64,000 nt of DNA from Cristatella mucedo (taxonomy: Eukaryota > Bryozoa > Phylactolaemata > Cristatellidae), in the NCBI GenBank assembly GCA_009760855.2, contig WPIO01000041.1, positions 685,001 to 749,000 of the forward strand, given 5' to 3'. Shown piece by piece: positions 37,371 to 64,000 of this stretch. Position 1 is the stretch's first letter; the number at the start of each line of letters is the position of its first letter. Position numbers and translations under genes: made by a program. The notes below the pieces were generated by a model. That model saw only the letters and a program-made list of their open reading frames with translations. It did no database searches and was not told the DNA's origin.

Positions 37371-38854
37371 GTAAGTCGTTTTTTTCTTTTAGCTAGTCAT
37401 CACACCTGGCGTTCTTGAATTCTTTTGAGCCACCAAGTCGGTGCAAGCATGAGTGAGCAGGTCGGCTCTTATAACTAGAACACGGTTAGCTGAAAGAGCC
37501 GCCCGGTGCTTAAATGGGCATGTTTGAATACAGTTATGTTCAGAGTGCCCCGGGGATACCTCTAGGGAAGCCTGTACAGCCGTGAGCAGGCGCCAGGGCT
37601 CTTTCTCTTCGAGCCCTCTGATCGTACATTGGACGTAGTGCCTTACGTTTTCCTTAAGACCGGCTCCCGTGGCCTTTTGTGTTTGTGTCGTTTGGCTGGC
37701 TGGATAAAATGCCTTGCAGTAGTTGCATCTGACTATCGAGTTGTGTGCCCCAATCACCCTGTGGCCTCCTCAAAGCCAGATCTAGGTAGCATTTGTGCCA
37801 TTAATGTTAAGCAGCCTCACAATTAGCAGGGATCGGTGCCTGCTCCAGCAATTACCAGCATCAGTGCCTGCTTCTGTGTGCAAGAACTTGCCTAGCCCTG
37901 TAACGCCCTATTTCTGGCATTGCCCCAGATGGTACGCACAGCCCCTGCCGATCGAAAATTCAGGCCCGTGCTTCAGTCTTATCGAGCCAGCCTGCTGCTT
38001 CTGCTGCTGAGTTCCTTTGCCCTCCACCAGCGCCACACCATGGAATCAGTCCAACGGTAACTGTTTGCATCTGCGTACATGTGAAAGCCTGTGTGTGCGC
38101 GTGCATATATGTACGTACGCGTGAGTCCATGTGTGTGCGTGCTCATGCATTTGCAGATCGTAGGCCTTCCTGTAAGCACCATGTCTTGGAAAATTCTGTC
38201 CTGCTACTTACTGGTCACAGTCATGTGACAGTCATGTGACAGTGGTCACAGTCGTGCTGTACCTGGCTGCTTTCCAACTCGACCAGCCTGCTCGGCTGCC
38301 TTTTTGCCACGGATCGCACTTCCTACTCGCTAGCTGACGGTACGATCGCCGTTGACTTGCCAGCTAGGCAAGCCGTCTTTGTTCGCTTCCTGCGGGTGGA
38401 GACTTTCTGTCGCGTGCTCGAGTCAAGGTGAAGTCATTTTCCTTAGTGAGCCAGTAGAAGAATATTGCCAGCCACCACCTCAAGTGCTCGCCGCCACGAC
38501 GTACCATCGGAGTGCTCCACTAGGCAAGCCCTAGAACTCTAGAACGACAGATGCCAGGCCAGGGTGTATGCCTCAGGGAGTGTACCTTCGAGTGTGTGTG
38601 CGTGTCACAATACAGCCGAAAGAAGCAGATTCGCCAGTAGGCCACCGCCGACAGGCAGGGTCTGTCGTATTATTTCTGGGTATTATTGATCGAAGCCAGC
38701 GACAGGTCTGTCCCTGGCTTCGATAAATAAGCGCTAAGAGAAATACTGCCTACTCGGCTGCCGCAACTGCCATTTGCAAACGACCAGTGTGCAACCCCAT
38801 GCTTAACCACGCATAATAAAATGTAATGTAATTAAATATAAATTAAATATAATC

Positions 38855-39000
38855 AATTTGCATGGCCACCTAAGATAACCTAATTCCTATCCAAGTGCTT
38901 CATGTATGCCACTCGATCTCGGTCGTAAAATGCATTCACCTTGACCTCGGTCATCAAAGGATAGCACCTTAACCCCTAGAGTCTAGGGCCTAGACCAAAC
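38855..39000 (-). mobile_element. SINE with tRNA-like head and L2-like tail (family V)
   Basis: The L2-like tail (TTTGCATGGCCACCTAAG ... CAAGTGCTTCATGTATGCC) is followed by a diverged tRNA head with TCGGTCATCAAAGG and TTAACCCCTAGAG. It ends in the family word GGCCTAGACCAAAC, also seen at 35.39 kb as GGACCAAAC. Confidence 0.55.
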
Positions 39001-39536
39001 TAGGGCTGTGATGCCGTGGCTTCATTGTATTGTCTGCTCAGGTGGCAGCAGGCTTGCCGGCTCAGATTGGAAGGCTGATGGCTGGCTGCATTTTACACAT
39101 GCGCACACGGACCAGCCTCGCCCCTTTCCTAACCAGCAAGCAGCTGCAGAACAGTGCACCTCTTCCTGGGCCAGTTTTGCGCTTGCATTCCAGTTTTATT
39201 CCCCCACCCCACCCCTCGGTCCTCGGCCACCTCATTGGGCCGGGCAGTGGCTGATGTAGGGACGGCCTCGGTGGCTGCCAGGCCTACTATCTATGGTGGG
39301 AGAGTTGGCTTGAGAAAGAATGGGTCTTTCTTGTTCAGTTCGGTAGTATTTTAAGCTAGGGTATCACCGACCGTTGTAGCTGCTGCTGCTTTTCGAAATC
39401 GGTCTCCAGAATGTACCTCAATGCCATCCGGATTCACCATTGTTACCTGCTGTTTGTGTTGGTTGGCATATCATAATGGTACCAGCTTTCGGTTTAAATT
39501 GATGCCTGTAGTCTTGTTGTTGACTGCACGGCACAG

Positions 39537-39707
39537 CCATCACCAGAGGCAGATTCGGCCCGAGCCGCCCGGACACGGCTTGCAGTGGCAGCCGCGGCAG
39601 CCACTGCAGACGCCTCTTTTGCCGCTCGTCGCTAGCGTGCTCCCTCATTCGACTGCCCGCCAGAGACAGTCACAGGATTCGGAATCGCTGCCCAGTGCAG
39701 CCAGCGA
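39537..39707 (+). CDS. Candidate internal exon, Gln/Pro/Ser-rich (phase 2 in and out)
   Basis: Acceptor TTGTTGTTGACTGCACGGCACAG and consensus donor GTAAGC (39708) bound an open 171-nt segment. It encodes HHQRQIRPEPPGHGLQW, a PRQPLQTPLLPLVAS stretch and TARQRQSQDSESLPSAAS. The composition matches the disordered protein of the 42-62 kb gene, so it may be an upstream exon of that gene. I found no joining exon that changes phase 2 to 0. Confidence 0.38.
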
Positions 39708-40731
39708 GTAAGCATGCCCCCAGCAGCGGCCGGAGCCGGCTCCAGCACTTCCGGTATCGCCCCCCCCCCACAGCCTAGCCTGAGGCACGCCAGCCAGCCT
39801 GCTCTGGTCGGCATCTGGCAGCGAGTTTGGAAGTGGAAGGCCTCTGGTGCTTGACAGCTAGACTGGATTTTTATTTTGTTTTGTCGTCAATTTAGTCGCC
39901 AGTCAATTTGCCTCCTCCTCCTTGCTCTGCTCTGCCTTGGTTTGCTTGGCCCACGTTGAGCTGGCTTCGTTCAAGCTCAAGTCGCCGCCGAGGGCAGTCG
40001 GCTGCGACAAGTCTGCCTGACTTCACCCGGGTGGGTGGGATTTTCCTGCGAATCCCCTCACCTGACGCTGCCCCGTGTCCCCCCCCTGAATCTTCTTGTT
40101 GCTGCTCTGGAAGTGGCCACGTGCTCGGTACTCGGAATTGGTGCTCCTCCATACTGCTATCGCAGCAGGTGGATTGCTTACCACTGAGTTCCGGTTCGGG
40201 CTTCGAGCCGAGGCAGCTCGGCTTGCCTTATAGCTGCTAGCTTTTCGGGCTTGGAGCCTGGCCTGCCGGCCGGCAGAGACATCAGCTGGGCCCCACCCAA
40301 TAGCAGCTGCAAATCCATCTGAGGCTGGCGCTTGCTTGCTTCGACCGGAAGTCACAGTTGTTTGAGCCTCCGGTTGAGGGGAAGAGAGGGGATTGGGCAG
40401 GGGAGCCGGTGGCATTGCTGCAATGTGGTCTAGACCACTGGGCGAGAGTCAATCGACTGCTGCTGCTGCCCCCAAAGGCCCTTTGCTTCATTCTTCCTTT
40501 GGGCTGTGAATGCACAGGAAGGAAGGGGTGCAGAGGGAACTGGCAGTTGGTCGTGAGATGGCCAGCTGATAGCTCTTTCGGATGCCACTTGGGTTGGCTG
40601 GTCGTGAGGCAAAGGAGCAGGATTTTGCCGGAGTGGCTGGTGCAAGACTGAATACCGTGTGTGCAGCTTGCTTTGGCTAAAAGCGGATGCCCTGGCCCAG
40701 AGCAGCAGGCTCTACTCATCTTGCCTCTCAG

Positions 40732-40770
40732 CTGGATCTGCAGCAGTGGATGATCTTTGTCACTGGACTA
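40732..40770 (+). CDS. Candidate 39-nt microexon
   Basis: An excellent acceptor (CTCATCTTGCCTCTCAG) and donor (GTATGT) bound 39 nt. In phase 0 it encodes LDLQQWMIFVTGL and would join directly to the exon at 42329. Phase 1 is also open; phase 2 has a stop. A segment this short can arise by chance. Confidence 0.27.
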
Positions 40771-41443
40771 GTATGTAAATAGATTAGTGGCTAGCAATAA
40801 TTGGCTGCATGCCAGACTCTCGAGTGTCCTGCTATCAGATGCACCAATTCCAGTACACAAGCCCCTTTGCATTTAACAAGCCATCGGAAGCTGTGATAAC
40901 CAGGATTGCCTGCTGGAGCCAGACCATCCCCTAGGCTTCGGCAGCCCCCTGCCCCACCCCCATTAGTCCGCTTTGCACTGGCCAAAGGCTGTGGTAGCCT
41001 GATATCACGGCAGCAGCAGCTTGACTTTCTCCACTGGCAAAGGAGGACACAGTGGAATCGGGCTTGTCAGGCTGCATGGGTGGATCAGTGAGCTTTGATC
41101 TATCTGCTCCTTTGCAAGCTCGAGCCTTCTGTGCTGCTGCATAAAGCCTTTCTCGGCCTTTCCCCAAGCTAATGCTGATGGTGAATAATGAAGGAATGTG
41201 TCACATCCGTGCACGGATGTGCACTTTTGTCTGCTCCCATTTACTAGTCAATGCTAGCACAATCCTGCATACGAAAGCACACCATCTACCCTGCTTTATG
41301 TGTCCTTCTTCGCATTCCTACCACTGTTCAACCCTCTTTCATTTTTCCTTTTCGTAGTCTATCCGTCTCCTCACCCGTTCTTGCTCACTCTCTTTCCCAC
41401 TCTCCTTTCTTAGACTCGGTCCCTTCTTCTCACTCCATTTTTA

Positions 41444-41659
<216 letters not shown>

Positions 41660-41684
41660 ACCTCTGCAACAAGGCTTATGTGTC

Positions 41685-42152
41685 GTGAACATTGAAATTG
41701 CCACATCACACCACTTCTCACCGACCTGCAACGGCTCCCTATAAAGTAGGGCATCGACTTCAAAGGTTTAACACCCATTTTTAGATTCCTTCGTTGTAGT
41801 TTTCCAGCCTACCAATCAGAACCTATCCCCAAGCAGGTTGGGCATCCTACCGTCGGGTCTTCTGACTCGAATCGTTTAGCAGTGCCTCGAACCAACCTCA
41901 AATCCTTTGGAGACCCTGCATTGAGTTTGTGTGCTGCCAAAATCTGAAACTCGCCACAGACGTCACGCCTTCCCTTGACTTGCCATCATTGGAAAAGAAG
42001 CTAAATGTGCGCCTGCTCCTGACGGCATGAGCTGCTTTCCTGTTGTGTGCCCTTTGCGTGCTTAGTCATGCTGACACTGTGCATGTTGCCACGAACCATA
42101 CGGGCATGCTTCCTGAGGGTGCTAAACAAATGTATTACTATTATTATTGTAC
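41685..42152 (+). mobile_element. L2-clade LINE 3' fragment
   Basis: It holds a decayed RT C-terminus (CHITPLLTDLQRLP-like, NLKSFGDPALSL), then the L2 3' UTR landmarks TGCTGACACTGTGCATG and ACCATACGGGCATGC, and a short (ATT)-type tail. Confidence 0.6.
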
Positions 42153-42328
42153 TGCTAGCTGCTGCTGCTAGCATGCCCGAGCATGGCTGAGTTTGAGCTG
42201 AGCCTTCGATCGGCTTGCAGTATACCGGTTTTCTCTTATTGTTGTGCTCGGAGTTTTGTGCATGTGTGTACCTTTCATCAATGATGGCCTCTCAGTCTAT
42301 TCATGGTCTACTTTTTCTGTCTCACTAG

Positions 42329-61745
<19,417 letters not shown>

Positions 61746-62476
61746 GCAGCAGATGCAATTGGCGAGAGGCGGCGGCCCGTGCACCAGATGCACGGTAGCT
61801 GGCTCTGCTCTGCTCCGCTCCGGTGCCTCACTCGGCTCGTGAGAATTGTCAAGGGTATATTTTTCGGTAGGTTTTCAAATTGATATTACTTGTGGACGCG
61901 AGCTGCTGTACTTTGTCGCAGGCGTGTGCGATCGCTGGATGTATTCGGCTTCCTGACTGAATTGATATTGGCTGAATGCCGAGACCGTCAGTGGTCCAAT
62001 GACCTGCGGTTGTCTGCTTTTCGTCCGATATGGGTAGGAAATGGCGATGACTTCGTCGCTTGAGGCGACCGTAGCTTATGCTTGCTATGCAATTTCCACT
62101 GTCAAGCAAACGGTCTTCACAAGAGCCCGGCTTTCCGGCAACTGCAGCCACCGCATGTTCCCTTTACTGCCGTCTTGTTTGGACAGCTCAAAATCAGCTC
62201 TACTCTAGTAGTATTCATGAGTTGGAATTCTACGAGCCCAATTCTAATGGGAGCGGACGATTCTTTCGCCTGAATTTAGCTCAGTATTGCAGCCTATAGA
62301 TGCAGTAGGAACTGCGGCTTGTCAAGGCGGGTTGTTTGTCATAAGACTAGTGGTATGGTCCAGGCACGATGGCCAAGATGCATGCACTTCAGGTGCAGTT
62401 ACACGGTTTCAGTGGCTGCTTCCAGACGATGCTTTTCAAATTGCAACTTTGGTGTGACGAGAGAATGAGAGAAAGC

Positions 62477-62531
62477 AATAAAAACTCTGCACAGACTCAC
62501 TCTTCTCTGAGAGAGTGACAGCCAGAATAAA
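62477..62531 (+). terminator. Poly(A) signals (AATAAA twice)
   Basis: AATAAA hexamers at 62477-62482 and 62526-62531 on the plus strand give a 3' UTR of about 0.75-0.8 kb after the TGA at 61745. Confidence 0.45.
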
Positions 62532-62641
62532 TGTATGGCTTGCTGAGGAATGACCTTGTAGTCTATACAGCTCTTAAGCCGGTGATCAACACGTTTGCTG
62601 AAGTTTAGAATTTTCGGTGAAATTCCTCACTAGTCACCCCA

Positions 62642-63381
62642 TCAACTGCTGAAACGGAAGATTTTATAATAACGAACCGGTGAGTGATGAAAACCAGTGC
62701 ATATCTGTGGCATCTCAGAGGGTGCAAAATCTAAGGACTCGGCGAGTTGCCGCACCAGAACAGCTCTGCCAAAAATAGGTACCTTATCTCCGCAGGTCGC
62801 GTGGACGACTGACTTGATCAGCTCGCCGACCTTGACCCGAAGGATTGATCGCTGCAACTGCTCGCTGTCCTCGGTTAAATTCTCTCGTTGCTACAATTTA
62901 CTTCTGCTTGGCAGCCTGGCGCTTGAGTAGCGGTCCAACGATTACCCGTAGCGTCCTGCAGCCTGCGTCCCTGTGCTGATGTCTCTGGAGCAGCTATCGG
63001 AAGCAAGGACGGGAGATAATCGGGTGTGGCCGTCATTGTCAGCTCACGTTCCAAGCTGCAGGCTTTTACCGTAGTTGACTCACACTTGATGGTGGGCACC
63101 GGATCCTGTGAGAGTGTTAATAGGCTCTTATAGGACCTAATTCGGAACGCCACACGAAAAATGTGAGGCCCTGCATAGCTCATACGCTGACTATTGTACA
63201 CTATAAAGTACATCGATCTACTGAAGATCCTGCTGTGGCTAAGCATGGTAAATTTGTCCGAGGCTTGCACTAAATCCTTTTTCCGAGGAGTTGAGGCTAG
63301 GCCGCAGGCACGTTGGCTACCTGAGGTAGTCATGTAAAGGGCGGCGTTGTCTCTGGGCTCACTCGCCTTCTCTGGCGGCAA
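62642..63381 (-). CDS. Possible minus-strand coding region, convergent with main gene
   Basis: Two minus open frames abut. 62875-63381 (168 codons, no ATG start) has non-repetitive sequence such as SLLTLSQDPVPTIKCESTTV and SLERELTMTATPDYLPSL. 62642-62857, extended upstream to about 62877, reads LRVKVGELIKSVVHATCGDK and VPIFGRAVLVRQLAESLDFA. They lie in different frames, and a short intron with GTAATC near 62945 is possible though the phases do not fit cleanly. The gene would end tail-to-tail with the main gene. The family is not recognised. Confidence 0.3.
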
Positions 63382-63689
63382 GCCATTTTTTGTTATATGC
63401 GGAGCTAGTTTATTTCTTTATTGAGCATTCGTGACCCACTCCGGCCGTCGGCTGCAAGTGGGATCTGTGCTATTTAACCGGCTTGGATTGAAGTAGCCAA
63501 AGTATAATTGTTATGCAATTAACGATCCGTTCAGTTACGGCGTCTTTGAGCATTGTGGGCTAAATTGGGAAATCGAGCAATTTAGTAAAGACACGAGCTG
63601 TAAGGCACGAGTGAGTGTAATTTAACGTATCTCCGTCTGTAACTCGACAAAGTCATAAAGACCATGTGGGTGTTACGCAGGAGAGTTTT

Positions 63690-64000
63690 GTTTAGCGAAC
63701 TCACAGCCTAAGCGGCTTTCGGTATCTCACGCAGCAAAGAGAAAGTGGGAAGCATAGCAGAGTCAGGAGAGCAGTTGAGGTAGTGAGTAGCATGGAAGTA
63801 GCAGTTCAGGGTCGCTGAAAAGGATGAGCCATAGTCGCAGCAGGAGAGTAGTTGCCGTTGCGTAAGAATTGTGGAAGCGAGTTCCACAGTCTAGGACCTG
63901 CAGAGCTAAAGCTTCTGTCGCCAACGGTCTTTAAGCGGAGGAATGGGACAGCTAGTTTATTGTCCACAGAGGACCAGAGTGGAAGAGAAGGTTCGCTCGG
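63690..64000 (-). mobile_element. LINE-B 3' part, runs off the window
   Basis: It begins GTTTTGTTTAGCGAACTCAC and continues through CAGGAGAGCAGTTGAGGTAG and TTCCACAGTCTAGGACC, matching the minus-strand LINE-B of 16.9 kb and the reverse complement of 1200-1545. Confidence 0.7.

Overview
The window is nuclear DNA from an animal, probably an invertebrate. It has split genes with GT-AG introns, many tRNA-derived SINEs, L2-clade LINE copies, a hAT element and long microsatellites. Nothing looks bacterial or organellar. A lophotrochozoan such as a flatworm or mollusc is my inference only.

Layout. 0.6-7.7 kb: SINEs and LINE debris (LINE-B, a degenerate EN/RT LINE relic, L2 fragments) plus a paired CRE-like palindrome at 4.18 kb. 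7.73-7.91 kb: a short hAT element whose ends match what I remember of the SPIN family. About 8.06-12.28 kb: an apparently non-autonomous LTR retroelement whose 5' LTR is interrupted by about 580 bp of (AT)n plus (GTGCGC)n. 14.0-15.1 kb: a CpG-rich island with two opposed CCAAT boxes and a strong splice donor. 15.5-42 kb: repeats (two similar L2 copies at 23.7-25.2 and 27.5-29.6 kb, CT/GA/TG microsatellites, SINEs) between scattered candidate plus-strand exons at 18.6, 19.5, 23.2, 37.3, 39.5 and 40.7 kb. 42.3-61.7 kb: the best-supported gene. 62.5 kb: poly(A) signals, followed by possible minus-strand coding sequence at 62.6-63.4 kb and LINE-B to the window end.

The main gene was rebuilt from ten phase-compatible plus-strand exons totalling 4227 nt (1408 codons plus stop, 5'-incomplete). 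The predicted protein is mostly disordered and rich in Ser, Ala, Gly and Pro, with short charged helical segments at each end. I do not recognise its family. The upstream candidate exons may belong to the same long gene or to another one; I could not join them.

Most long open frames in the window are microsatellite translations, shadows of GC-rich exons in other frames, or retroelement relics, and are omitted.
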